A stretch of DNA of 64,000 bases from Candidatus Villigracilis adiacens (GTDB taxonomy: Bacteria; Chloroflexota; Anaerolineae; Anaerolineales; Villigracilaceae), in assembly GCA_016703605.1 (NCBI GenBank), contig JADJBU010000008.1, positions 1-64,000 of the forward strand, read 5' to 3'. Each line of letters opens with the position of its first letter. The first letter of the stretch is position 1. Below are positions 16,787 to 25,106 of this stretch, in pieces. Under the pieces are notes generated by a model. The model worked only from the letters and a program-made list of their open reading frames with translations. It did not search any database and was not told the origin of the DNA. The position numbers and the translations under genes are program-made.

Positions 16787-17202
16787 GCGCAGGACGAATT
16801 TTTAATGTAGATGCCGCAGAGGGCATAGAGAAATAGAGGTTCTTTCTCAGCCTCTCTGTGAACTCTGTGGCCGGGAAGTTTTTACCACCCCTTTTCGCCC
16901 TCCCAAACCGGGCAAAAATCGGCGCGGCTTTGAATCTGTGGTACACTCACGCCCGTTGTATTTCTGGGAACTTGTTTTGATAGACTCTAATTAAGCAGCC
17001 CGCGGAAACCTCCCGGGCTTTTTTGTTGGGCGGGTTCTGCCTGAAAAGGTAAACCTTGTTGAGCAGGAAGAATTATAGAAAGAGTTGTCAAAGCAAGCCC
17101 TTATCTAGTCGGATGGTCACATGGTCGGTTAGGCGAATGGTCGAAAGACCGCCAGACTACCAAACTACCGGACTACTCGACTAACCAACTAAAGGACTAA
17201 CA
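16787..17202. other. 416-base intergenic region after ilvE
   Basis: An imperfect inverted repeat occupies roughly 16815-16885 (gccgcagaggg...ctctgtggc). A terminator-like hairpin lies at 16997-17024. Period-8 repeats of the form gactacca/gactactc/gactaacc fill 17140-17200 up to the helicase start. No further gene is seen. Confidence 0.6.
16997..17024 (+). terminator. Intrinsic terminator between ilvE and the helicase gene
   Basis: AGCCCG (16997-17002) pairs with CGGGCT (17014-17019), with an inner GG/CC pair, and is followed by six Ts. It could end the ilv-leu transcript or act as an attenuator for the helicase gene downstream. Confidence 0.65.
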
Positions 17203-18852
17203 ATGACAACCGATTTTTCCTCCCTCAACCTGCGTGATGAGATCATGCAGGCGATCACCGAACTCGGCTATTCCGAGCCGACTCCCATTCAGGCAGGCAT
17301 GATCCCCCTCATGCTCACCGGCGTGGATGTGGTCGGTCAAGCCCAAACCGGCACAGGCAAAACCGCCGCCTTCGCCCTCCCCATTCTCAACAACTTCGAA
17401 AAACAAAAGAATCCGCAGGCATTGGTGCTTGCCCCCACACGCGAACTCGCGCTGCAAGTTGCCGATTCGATGAAAGAGTATGGCAAGCATTTGCATGTGC
17501 GCGTGCTGGCTGTTTATGGCGGTCAGCCTTACGGACCGCAGATCAGCAGCCTTCAGCGCGGCGTGGATATCGTCGTCGGCACGCCGGGACGGTTGAACGA
17601 CCTGCTCGAGCGTAAAGTCCTCTTCCTGAACGGAATCAAAACCGTCGTCCTGGATGAGGCGGATGAAATGCTCAACATGGGATTCGTCGAAGAAGTCGAA
17701 AAAATCCTGGATACGACTCCCGCCGAGCGTCAGACCGCGTTATTCAGCGCCACCATGCCCGCGCGGATTCGCAAACTGGCAGAGCGCTTCATGCGCGACC
17801 CGCAAACGGTCGCCGTTAAACGAAGCACGCTCACCGCCGCAGCCATCGAACAGCGTTATTACTTCGTGCATGAAAACCACAAGACCAACGCGCTGACCCG
17901 CCTTTTTGAGATCGAACCCATTCACAGCGCGTTGATCTTCGCCCGCACCCGCGCCGAGACCAGCAACCTTGCCAATGAACTCGTCGTTCGCGGCATCCCC
18001 GCCGAAGCCATCCACGGCGACCTGGATCAGCAAGCCCGCGAACGCGTGCTGGGACGTTTCCGCGCGAATCAACTAAAAGTGCTGGTCGCCACCGACGTTG
18101 CCGCGCGCGGTTTGGACATTGACGACATCTCACACGTCTTCAACTATCACCTGCCCGACGATGCCGAAGTGTACGTCCATCGCATTGGTCGTACCGGGCG
18201 CGCGGGCAAGACCGGCGTTGCCATCACCCTGCTATCTCCCAAAGAGAAGCGTCGTATGCGCGAAGTGGAGGCGTTGACCAAACAACCCATCGCCAAGATG
18301 GAATTGCCCACTCCCGAAGAGATCGCCAAACATCGCGAGACCCAAGTGGTGGAGAAACTCAAAGTCTGGCTCGGGCGCGGACGTTACAAGCGCGAACTTG
18401 AAATGGTGCAGGAACTCATCGAAGCCGGGCATGATGTGATGAACATCGCCGCCGCCGCCATCAAAATTTCCCGCGGCGACGAAAAACAGCGTCCGATTGC
18501 GGAAGTGGCGCAGGTGACTGACGATTTTAAGAGAAGGGATGATCGCGGACGCCGCGAACCTTCGTTTAGCCGCTTTGGCGATAAATCACGAGTCAAAGGC
18601 AGCCGCGCTCACGAAGAAGGCATGGTGCGCTGCAAGATCAATAAAGGCAAGGCGCATAACATCCGCCCGAATGATATTGTTGGGCAGATCGCCTTCCACG
18701 CCAATATCCCCGGCAATATTATCGGCAAGATTCGCATCGAAGATAAAATTTCGTTTGTAGACATCCCCGAAGATGTGGTGGAACAGGTGCTCAAGCACAG
18801 CGGCAATTACAAAATTGGAAAAGACAAATTCAGCGTTGTGAAGGCGCACTAA
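17203..18852 (+). CDS. deaD: DEAD-box ATP-dependent RNA helicase (DeaD/CshA-like)
   Basis: This helicase unwinds RNA in ribosome assembly, mRNA decay or cold adaptation. It starts with the Q motif region YSEPTPIQ, followed by Walker A AQTGTGKT (47-54), PTRELALQ, DEAD (151-154), SAT near 181 and HRIGRTGRAG near 326. A basic linker leads to a C-terminal DbpA-type RNA-binding domain (about 475-549) with KINKGKAHNIRPNDIVG. The 549-residue length and DbpA-like end match the DeaD group. It appears to be a single gene, with repeats before and a strong terminator after it. Confidence 0.93.
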   Translation: MTTDFSSLNLRDEIMQAITELGYSEPTPIQAGMIPLMLTGVDVVGQAQTGTGKTAAFALPILNNFEKQKNPQALVLAPTRELALQVADSMKEYGKHLHVRVLAVYGGQPYGPQISSLQRGVDIVVGTPGRLNDLLERKVLFLNGIKTVVLDEADEMLNMGFVEEVEKILDTTPAERQTALFSATMPARIRKLAERFMRDPQTVAVKRSTLTAAAIEQRYYFVHENHKTNALTRLFEIEPIHSALIFARTRAETSNLANELVVRGIPAEAIHGDLDQQARERVLGRFRANQLKVLVATDVAARGLDIDDISHVFNYHLPDDAEVYVHRIGRTGRAGKTGVAITLLSPKEKRRMREVEALTKQPIAKMELPTPEEIAKHRETQVVEKLKVWLGRGRYKRELEMVQELIEAGHDVMNIAAAAIKISRGDEKQRPIAEVAQVTDDFKRRDDRGRREPSFSRFGDKSRVKGSRAHEEGMVRCKINKGKAHNIRPNDIVGQIAFHANIPGNIIGKIRIEDKISFVDIPEDVVEQVLKHSGNYKIGKDKFSVVKAH

Positions 18853-18857
18853 TAAGC

Positions 18858-18896
18858 AGACCTCCGAAATTTTCAAAGCGTCGGAGGTCTTTTTTT
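18858..18896 (+). terminator. Intrinsic terminator of the helicase gene
   Basis: A 10-bp stem (agacctccga with tcggaggtct) is followed by a run of seven or more Ts. The run ends at the stop codon of the convergent kinase gene. Confidence 0.9.
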
Positions 18897-20039
18897 ACCT
18901 GCCTGCCTTCAAACTAAACGAAAACGTGCTGCCCTTTCCTTCACCCCCAGACTGAACCCATATCTTCCCGCCGTGTGCTTCGACAATATGCCTGGCAATC
19001 GTCAGCCCGATGCCAGAGCCGCCGCCCGCATTGCGCGAGCGGGATTTATCCACGCGGTAAAAGCGGGTGAAGATGTTGGCAAGGTGTTCCTGCGGAATGC
19101 CGATGCCGGTATCTTTGACAGAGATGTGGATTTCATCTCCGTGCCGGGCGGCGGAGAGGGTCACTTCGCCGTCTTCGGGCGTGTATTGAATGGCGTTGGC
19201 CGTCAGGTTCACCAGGACCTGCGTGATGCGGTCTTCGTCGGCGTGGATGAGGCTGAGGTCAGCGGGCAGGTTCGAGTGGAGGGTGATGCGTTTTGCCGTC
19301 GCCTGGGGGGAAAGCCTTTTTAGGGTGGTCTGCACCAGAGAAGAGACGCTCACGGAGCGGACATCCAATGAATAGGCTTTTGATTCAACGCGACTCAATT
19401 CTTGCAGGTCGTCCACGAGGCGCGAGAGGCGGTCGGCTTCGTGATGGATCTGGTTGAAGGTTTCGGCGTTGGCGGGCAGCACGCCATCGACCAGCCCTTC
19501 CATGTAGCCTTTGATGGATGTGAGCGGCGTGCGCAGTTCGTGGGTGACATCGCCGATGAGCTGGCGGCGCATGGTTTCGACCTGCTCAAGATGGGAAGCC
19601 ATTTGATTGAAGCGTGCGGCGAGTTGGGCAATTTCATCCGCGCCCTGTGCGTTGACCCGCTCATCGTAATGACCGGCGGCAATACGCTGGCTGGCAGACA
19701 TGATGGCTTGTACCGGCGAAACGATACTACGCGAGAGCAGCCAACTGACCAACACTGCGATCACTGTGGCAGAAAGCACAGCCATCAACAAGGCTTCGTT
19801 AAATGAGGCTTGAAAGTTTTCATAAAAATCTGCCATCATGCCGCGCCCCTGTCCCTGCCCTGCCCCTGCCCCATCATAAAACCTGCGCCCATCTGCTCTT
19901 CCATGAACGCAAGATGCCGCGCGTACGCGCGCGGCGTGGCGATCTGTGTGGCGGCCCAGATGACCGAGACGCCCACCAGTAAAACAGCCAGATACGAAAG
20001 AAAAAGTTTTAATCCCAGCCGGGCGCGAATGTAGTTCAT
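18895..20039 (-). pseudogene. Sensor histidine kinase, frameshifted after its first membrane segment
   Basis: The N-terminal part (20039 down to 19836) has a membrane helix and a sensor start, but its frame closes at a TGA in a Gly/Gln-rich tract. The remainder (19839 down to 18895) resumes in another frame with the second helix, a HAMP region, the phosphoacceptor box VTHELRTPLTSIKGY, and ATP-binding motifs DTGIGI and GGGSGIGLTIAR. Adding one G in the tract around 19850-19870 joins the halves into an ordinary kinase of about 380 residues. The response regulator gene ends only 12 bases upstream. The change could be a real mutation, a slippage switch or an assembly error. The second part has its own ATG but lacks the first membrane segment. 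Confidence 0.85.
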
Positions 20040-20051
20040 ATAGACCTCAAC

Positions 20052-20735
20052 CTACAACGGCTCATCATCAAAACGATAGCCCACCCCGCGCACGGTGGCG
20101 ATGAGTTCTTCGCTGCCAAGTTTTTGGCGCACATGCCCGAGGTGAACATCCACCACGCGCATCTCGCCAAAATATTCGCCGCCCCACACCTTCTCGAGCA
20201 ATTGCTCGCGCGAAAGCACGCGCCCATGATTTTCGGCAAGCGCTTTGAGTAATTCAAATTCGATGGATGTTAATTCGATGGGCGACTCATCCACCGTGAC
20301 GACGTGCGCGCCCACATCCACTTTGACACGCCGGAACGACAACACGCTTCTTTCTCCGCCCGCGCCTGCCGCCCCTTGCAGACGGCGTAACGCCGCCTTG
20401 ACTCTCGCCGTCAACTCGCGCGGACTGAACGGCTTGGTCACATAATCATCCGCGCCGACGGACAGCCCGACGATCTTATCGGTCTCTTCGGTGCGAGCGG
20501 TGAGCATGATGACGTACACATCCGATTCACGGCGCAGGCGGGAGAGTAGTTCGATCCCGTCCATGCCGGGCAGCATCAGGTCGAGAATGATGAGGTCGGG
20601 TTTGAAGGCGCGCGCGGCTTTCAACCCGGCGTTGCCGTCGGCGGCGGTGAAGACTTCGCAGCCTTCGGGCTTGAGATACGCGCTGACAAGGTTGGTGATG
20701 GAGGGTTCGTCGTCAATTACGAGAATCTTGGTCAT
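20052..20735 (-). CDS. OmpR/PhoB-family response regulator
   Basis: The receiver domain has the acidic pocket IDDE (residues 8-10), phosphoacceptor Asp52 in LDLMLPGMDG and the conserved Lys in VTKPFSPREL. A winged-helix DNA-binding domain follows, with LTSIEFELLKALAENHGRV and the C-terminal RGVGYRF hairpin. Length is 227 residues. It is co-oriented with the kinase gene 12 bases downstream, so the two form one operon. It is divergent from the FixH-like/cytochrome peroxidase pair, which it may control, but no operator was identified. Confidence 0.93.
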   Translation of the reverse strand: MTKILVIDDEPSITNLVSAYLKPEGCEVFTAADGNAGLKAARAFKPDLIILDLMLPGMDGIELLSRLRRESDVYVIMLTARTEETDKIVGLSVGADDYVTKPFSPRELTARVKAALRRLQGAAGAGGERSVLSFRRVKVDVGAHVVTVDESPIELTSIEFELLKALAENHGRVLSREQLLEKVWGGEYFGEMRVVDVHLGHVRQKLGSEELIATVRGVGYRFDDEPL

Positions 20736-20761
20736 GTGAGGATTCTACCTGTAGTTTTGCA

Positions 20762-20859
20762 GCAGGGGCGACCCAACCGCGTTCTATAAAAATTTTGCGC
20801 AAAGGGCGACCCTTTCTTTTTGATGGAATTCAGGTTTTACCTGAACGGGTCGCCCCTGC
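20762..20859. repeat. Palindromic repeat with gggcgaccc arms
   Basis: The 13-base arms gcaggggcgaccc (20762-20774) and gggtcgcccctgc (20847-20859) are perfect inverted copies. A third gggcgaccc and a hairpin ttcaggttttacctgaa lie between them. The element sits between divergent genes. Confidence 0.7.
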
Positions 20860-20949
20860 CGTTGTCATTTATTGGAGGTATGGTATCCAAAACATAAAAA
20901 AACAAATTAAACCTTTTGTAAAGATTCAATAAAGAAACACGGTTTTGCA

Positions 20950-20978
20950 TTGACGCTCTTGCCTGCCAAAGATAATAT
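20950..20978 (+). promoter_or_regulatory. Putative promoter of the FixH-like/peroxidase operon
   Basis: TTGACG (20950-20955) and TAATAT (20973-20978) are 17 bases apart, inside an AT-rich stretch. The start would lie near 20985, about 37 bases before the ATG. Confidence 0.6.
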
Positions 20979-21021
20979 CGCGCCACTCCGACCCAAAATA
21001 TCATCTTTTCAGAGGTAACTC

Positions 21022-21528
21022 ATGCAAAACAAAACTCTTAAGACCATCCTTATCATTGCGTTGACGGCGGTCATTACTGTGATCGCCTTTATTTTACTCA
21101 TGCCGGTGCTCGGTCCGCGCTTTATGCACCCGCTCATGGCTGGGCGCATGGAGAGTATGCACGGCGGCAGTTCCGCCCCCAGCGGGTTGGACTATGCCAC
21201 CGAGCGCAGCACCGATAACGGCGCATTCCAAGTCTCATACGCCAGCGAAGACGCCATCGCCATCAACCAGATCCACACATGGACTTTGCACGTCGAAACC
21301 GCCGATGGTCAACCCGTTGAAAATGCCACCATCACCGTCGATGGCGGAATGCCGCAGCATGGTCATGGTCTGCCCACGGCTCCGCAAGTGACCGAATACC
21401 TGGGGGACGGCGATTATTTGGTGGAAGGCATGAAGTTCCAAATGGGTGGCTGGTGGGAAGTGAAATTCAACATCACCGCCAGTGATGTGACCGACACCAT
21501 CACCTTCAATTTGAATCTGGAAGGCTAA
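21022..21528 (+). CDS. FixH/YtkA-like membrane-anchored protein
   Basis: The 168-residue product has one N-terminal transmembrane segment (about residues 8-28) and an extracytoplasmic beta-rich domain. That domain resembles FixH/YtkA-like proteins: WTLHVETADGQPVENATITVDGGMP, then HGHGLPT with a cluster of histidines, then GDYLVEGMKFQMGGWWEV. Members of this family are often next to copper or cytochrome genes, and the MPQHGHG segment could bind a metal, though this is inference. The cytochrome c peroxidase starts three bases after its stop, so the two are translationally linked. An AGAGGT ribosome site precedes the ATG. Confidence 0.75.
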   Translation: MQNKTLKTILIIALTAVITVIAFILLMPVLGPRFMHPLMAGRMESMHGGSSAPSGLDYATERSTDNGAFQVSYASEDAIAINQIHTWTLHVETADGQPVENATITVDGGMPQHGHGLPTAPQVTEYLGDGDYLVEGMKFQMGGWWEVKFNITASDVTDTITFNLNLEG

Positions 21529-21531
21529 TCA

Positions 21532-22776
21532 ATGTCGGAGCGCAGCAAACTACTTGCGGGATTGGGTCTGTTGATCGTGCTCGTTGCTGGCGGGCTGGGC
21601 TACATCTTCACCCGCCCCGCCTGGACGGACGCCGAACTCGTCACGCTAAAAACCCTGTGGATCGGCAGCCTGCCCCCGCTGGAGCCTGACCCATCCAACC
21701 AATATGGTGACGACCCCGCCGCCGTTGAATTTGGGAAGCAACTCTTCTTCGATACCCGTTTCAGTTCCAACGGAGAAGTTGCCTGCGGAACCTGTCACCT
21801 GCCCGAAAAAGGGTTTCAAGATGGTCTGCCGCTTGCACAAGGAGTTGGCACCACCAACCGCCGCGCCATGCCGATTGCCGGAACCGCCTACAGCCCGTGG
21901 ATGTTTTGGGATGGACGCAAAGACAGTCAATGGGCGCAGGCGTTGGGTCCGCTGGAAAGCGCCGTAGAACATGGCGGCAGCCGCACGTTTTATGCGCATC
22001 TCATTGCGGAACATTATCGCGCCGAATACGAAGCCGTCTTTGGCGAACTGCCCGATCTTTCAGACCGAAGCCGCTTCCCCGAAGTTGCAGGTCCGGTGGC
22101 AGATGAATCTGCTCGGGCGGCGTGGGAGGCGATGAGTCCCGCAGACCGGGAAACTGTCAATCAAATCTACGCCAACATGGGCAAAGCCATCGCCGCGTAT
22201 GAACGTCAGATCATGCCGACCGCTTCTCGCTTTGATGTTTATGTGCAAGCCGCGCTTGAAAATGACACCCAAACAATGAACGCCACATTGACAGATGAAG
22301 AAGTGGAAGGCTTGCGCCTCTTTATCGGACCCGCAAACTGCACCCGCTGTCACAACGGTCCGCTCTTCACCGATAACTCTTTCCATAATACAGGCGTGCC
22401 TGCCGTGGAGAGTCTGCCCGAAGATACGGGTCGCGCACAAGGCGCGCAAGGCGTGCTTGCCGATGAATTCAATTGCTTGAGTCCATACAGCGATGCCGAA
22501 CCGAAAGAATGCGCCGAATTGAATTTCATGGTCGCCGAAGGTGAAGAGTTGGAGCGCGCCTTCAAAGCGCCCAGCCTGCGCAATGTGACCTCGCGCGCGC
22601 CATTCATGCACGCCGGTCAATTCACCACCTTGCAAACGGTTTTGAATCACTACAACAGCGCGCCTGCCTCCCTTGCTGGTCACAATGAGTTGGAGCCACT
22701 GAACTTGAACGAGACTCAACTGAATGCGATCGTCGCATTCTTGCATACATTGAATAGCGAGATCGCAGCGCCGTAA
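21532..22776 (+). CDS. Di-heme cytochrome c peroxidase (CcpA/MauG family)
   Basis: This predicted extracytoplasmic enzyme reduces hydrogen peroxide or oxidises a partner through two covalently bound hemes. One N-terminal hydrophobic anchor (residues 8-27) precedes the first heme motif C85GTCH89. The second motif is C270TRCH274. The KAPSLRNVTSRAPFMHAGQF segment supplies the distal methionine/histidine region typical of the family. Length is 414 residues. It follows the FixH-like gene with a three-base gap, and is divergent to a two-component system. Electron donors are not encoded nearby. Confidence 0.92.
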   Translation: MSERSKLLAGLGLLIVLVAGGLGYIFTRPAWTDAELVTLKTLWIGSLPPLEPDPSNQYGDDPAAVEFGKQLFFDTRFSSNGEVACGTCHLPEKGFQDGLPLAQGVGTTNRRAMPIAGTAYSPWMFWDGRKDSQWAQALGPLESAVEHGGSRTFYAHLIAEHYRAEYEAVFGELPDLSDRSRFPEVAGPVADESARAAWEAMSPADRETVNQIYANMGKAIAAYERQIMPTASRFDVYVQAALENDTQTMNATLTDEEVEGLRLFIGPANCTRCHNGPLFTDNSFHNTGVPAVESLPEDTGRAQGAQGVLADEFNCLSPYSDAEPKECAELNFMVAEGEELERAFKAPSLRNVTSRAPFMHAGQFTTLQTVLNHYNSAPASLAGHNELEPLNLNETQLNAIVAFLHTLNSEIAAP

Positions 22777-22781
22777 AGTAT

Positions 22782-22877
22782 GGACTTTATCTGAAATTAC
22801 CGTCCCGAAGGTTTTTTGCGCAAATCAAAAGGAAGACGCAAACCTTCGGGACATTTTTCTTATTACGGATAAAGTCC
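22782..22877. terminator. Large nested palindrome between convergent genes
   Basis: The outer arms ggactttatc/gataaagtcc (22782-22791, 22868-22877) enclose inner arms gtcccgaaggttt/aaaccttcgggac (22802-22814, 22840-22852), followed by ATTTTTC. It can terminate the peroxidase transcript and possibly that of the opposing glucokinase. Confidence 0.7.
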
Positions 22878-22953
22878 AATTGATCTCTGTTGTGAAAAAT
22901 GGGCGACCCCGCCAAATACCAGGGAGCCGATTTATATTTCCTGTGGTTTGACC

Positions 22954-23727
22954 TTATCCGCCCCGGCTTGCGATACGGCTCGATAGTTTTATCGCCTCTC
23001 CCTGCGAGAAAAGCGCCGCGCCCACGATCCCGGCTTCGTTCTGGAATTGCGCCGGGACGACCTTCGCCTGTAACTTCAACAACGGCAGGTATTTCTCATG
23101 AAACCTGCTGATTCCGCCGCCGATGATAAACAGGTCGGGCCAGAAAAGTTTTTCCATTTCATTCAGGTATTCGTTCAAACGTCTGGCGTATTTCTTCCAG
23201 GACATATCCTCCCGTTGCCGCGCCGCATCGGACGCGCGATGTTCGGCGTCCCTGCCGTCCATTTGCAGGTGACCGAACTCGGTGTTCGGCAAAAGGTGAC
23301 CGTTGTAAAAAATGGCGGTTCCAATCCCTGTCCCCAGCGTAATCATGATGACGGCGCCGCTTTGACCTTTTCCCGCCCCGAACGCCATTTCTGCCATGCC
23401 GGCCACATCGGCGTCGTTGCCCACTTTGCACGGGCAGCCGGTGATTGTTGAGAGCAAATCATCGGCATTCGTGCCGACCCATTTTTCGGAGACATTGGCA
23501 GCCATGAGCGCGACCCCATGTTTGATGGGGGCGGGGAAGCCCACACCGATGGGTCCATTCCATTTGAAGGATTGCACGATCTCAGCGACAACTTCCGCCA
23601 CGGGTTCGGGTTTCGCGCCTTTTGGGGTCTTGACGCGCAATCGTTCGGACAGTAATTCTCCCGTTTCAAGGTTCACCGGCGCGCCCTTGATCCCCGAACC
23701 GCCAATATCAATGCCTAATGCCTGCAT
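22954..23727 (-). CDS. ppgK: Polyphosphate glucokinase (ROK family)
   Basis: The enzyme phosphorylates glucose using inorganic polyphosphate or ATP. The N-terminal phosphate loop GIDIGGSGIKGA, the catalytic GNDADVAGMAEM and the GTGIGTAIFYNGHLLPNTEFGHL sugar-binding region are typical. The zinc-finger cysteines of repressor-type ROK proteins are absent, and it is short (257 residues), as polyphosphate glucokinases are. The WKKYARRLNEYL and FWPDLFIIGGGIS segments are also characteristic of that subgroup. It is convergent with the cytochrome peroxidase and appears monocistronic. Confidence 0.9.
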   Translation of the reverse strand: MQALGIDIGGSGIKGAPVNLETGELLSERLRVKTPKGAKPEPVAEVVAEIVQSFKWNGPIGVGFPAPIKHGVALMAANVSEKWVGTNADDLLSTITGCPCKVGNDADVAGMAEMAFGAGKGQSGAVIMITLGTGIGTAIFYNGHLLPNTEFGHLQMDGRDAEHRASDAARQREDMSWKKYARRLNEYLNEMEKLFWPDLFIIGGGISRFHEKYLPLLKLQAKVVPAQFQNEAGIVGAALFSQGEAIKLSSRIASRGG

Positions 23728-23852
23728 GTGAAAACTCCTGAAGATGAGATGAACCGATTGCCTGGCACTATGATAACCCTACCCTCCCTCTTTTGAAAAG
23801 TGACTGCCCGCCGCGGCGCAGATCTTCGAATTGAGAACCGGGGCAGGTCTTT

Positions 23853-24497
23853 TCAATCCACTGTGCCGAGCGTGAACAAAAAAGCGCAGCCTTTATTCCC
23901 GTCCGATTCGACCCAGATCTCCCCGCCGTGAATTTCGATGATGCGTTTGACCAATGCCAGCCCGATACCGGTGCCTTCGATGTACGGATCGAGTTTGTCG
24001 AACAAACCGAAAACGCGCTTGTGATATTCCGGCTTGATGCCGATGCCTTTGGGATGAAGATCGCTGCGGCACTTTAAGAAGCCGATGGCGGCTTCAACAT
24101 CCCAAACATTGAGCCGACCCCAGGAGCGCGTCTCCCCTTCGCTTTCGCCGCTGGCCCGCTGGTCATACTACAAGACCCCATATCCATGTGAGTGAAAGAT
24201 TTTTGCGTATGCAAGCATGCTGGCGCGATCCCCGCCGTACCCATGCAGGAGGATGACTGCTGCGCCGTTGGTCGAAGGGATGTGCCAGCCATAAAGATTG
24301 AAACCGTCTTTTGTTTGCAAAGTCACTGTTTCGAACTCTGCGCCAAAATCGGCGGGCGTATCACAGCAAACAGGATGGCGCGACGGGCTGATCATCATGC
24401 CCGAAGTAATCCACGCATATGCGCCAACGAACAGGATGTAAAAGAATCCCAGCCCAACGCCGAAAAGTTTTCCCCAATAGCGCCATGTTTTTTTCAT
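23853..24497 (-). pseudogene. Fossil chimera: alpha/beta hydrolase start joined to histidine kinase end
   Basis: Reading from 24497, the first 109 codons give a membrane-anchored alpha/beta hydrolase start with LLHGYGGDR (oxyanion region), ending at an in-frame TAG after HGYGVL. The same frame continues past the stop with YDQRASGESEGETRSWG and VEAAIGFLK, ordinary hydrolase sequence. It then changes without a frame change into LHPKGIGIKPEYHKRVFGLFDKL and GTGIGLALVKRIIEIHGGEIWVES, the ATP-binding end of a histidine kinase, stopping at 23853. The hydrolase serine region and the kinase H-box are both missing. A deletion fused two genes and a nonsense mutation followed; the order of events is inferred. 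Confidence 0.8.
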
Positions 24498-24530
24498 GAA
24501 TTATCTTTTCCCGTTTTTATCCCCCTACCC

Positions 24531-25073
24531 TTATGTTCGCTCGATAAGGAAGAGGATCGCCAATACAACTCGTATCAATATCATGACTGAAACAACAAGG
24601 ATCGTTGGCTTTTGGGACAGGGAGAACAGAATCGTTGTATCGCCCCAGGGTTTCTTCAGGGATTTCGATTGGGGAATATCCATGGCGAATAAATAAACGA
24701 GGAACATCATCAGGGAAAGTCCGCTCGCTACGGCGGCGTAAAGCCAAAAATCGTACTTCCACAAGATGAGCGAACATATTACAAGGAATATCGTCTCAAA
24801 AAGGAATCCCCCGCTGACATACAAATACTTCCCTTTGCTGGTCGGTACATATTTATTGAGAATGGAATGATACCGTTCGTAATTGGAAACAGATACCCAA
24901 TCCTGCTCGTCTCGCAAGAAAACCTGTTGAGGGAAGGTGAACATGCGAATTTTCATGTTTCGGTAGGGAATTCCCGCGATCAGACCCATGACCCAGTGCC
25001 CAACTTCGTGGATGCCAATCAGGACGAAGACAAGAATGATGTTTGCGAAGAAGATTTGCCAGAAAATGATCAT
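24531..25073 (-). CDS. M50-like integral membrane metalloprotease
   Basis: The 180-residue membrane protein carries HEVGHW at residues 22-27 within its first hydrophobic segment, which is the HExxH zinc motif placed as in membrane-embedded site-2 (M50) proteases. Three further hydrophobic segments follow after residue 90. The third zinc ligand is uncertain, though DIPQS near residue 140 could take part. I chose ATG 25073 because AAGGA lies eight bases upstream; an in-frame TTG at 25094 is less likely. It follows the sugar dehydrogenase gene by about 33 bases. Its substrate is unknown. Confidence 0.65.
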   Translation of the reverse strand: MIIFWQIFFANIILVFVLIGIHEVGHWVMGLIAGIPYRNMKIRMFTFPQQVFLRDEQDWVSVSNYERYHSILNKYVPTSKGKYLYVSGGFLFETIFLVICSLILWKYDFWLYAAVASGLSLMMFLVYLFAMDIPQSKSLKKPWGDTTILFSLSQKPTILVVSVMILIRVVLAILFLIERT

Positions 25074-25106
25074 GAAATATTTCCTTGTAATCAATATGCC
25101 AATTAT

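Noticed and set aside
16950..17100. Possible tRNA or small RNA gene near the terminator after ilvE
   Set aside because: No cloverleaf or conserved T-loop is visible, and no convincing promoter with proper spacing was found.
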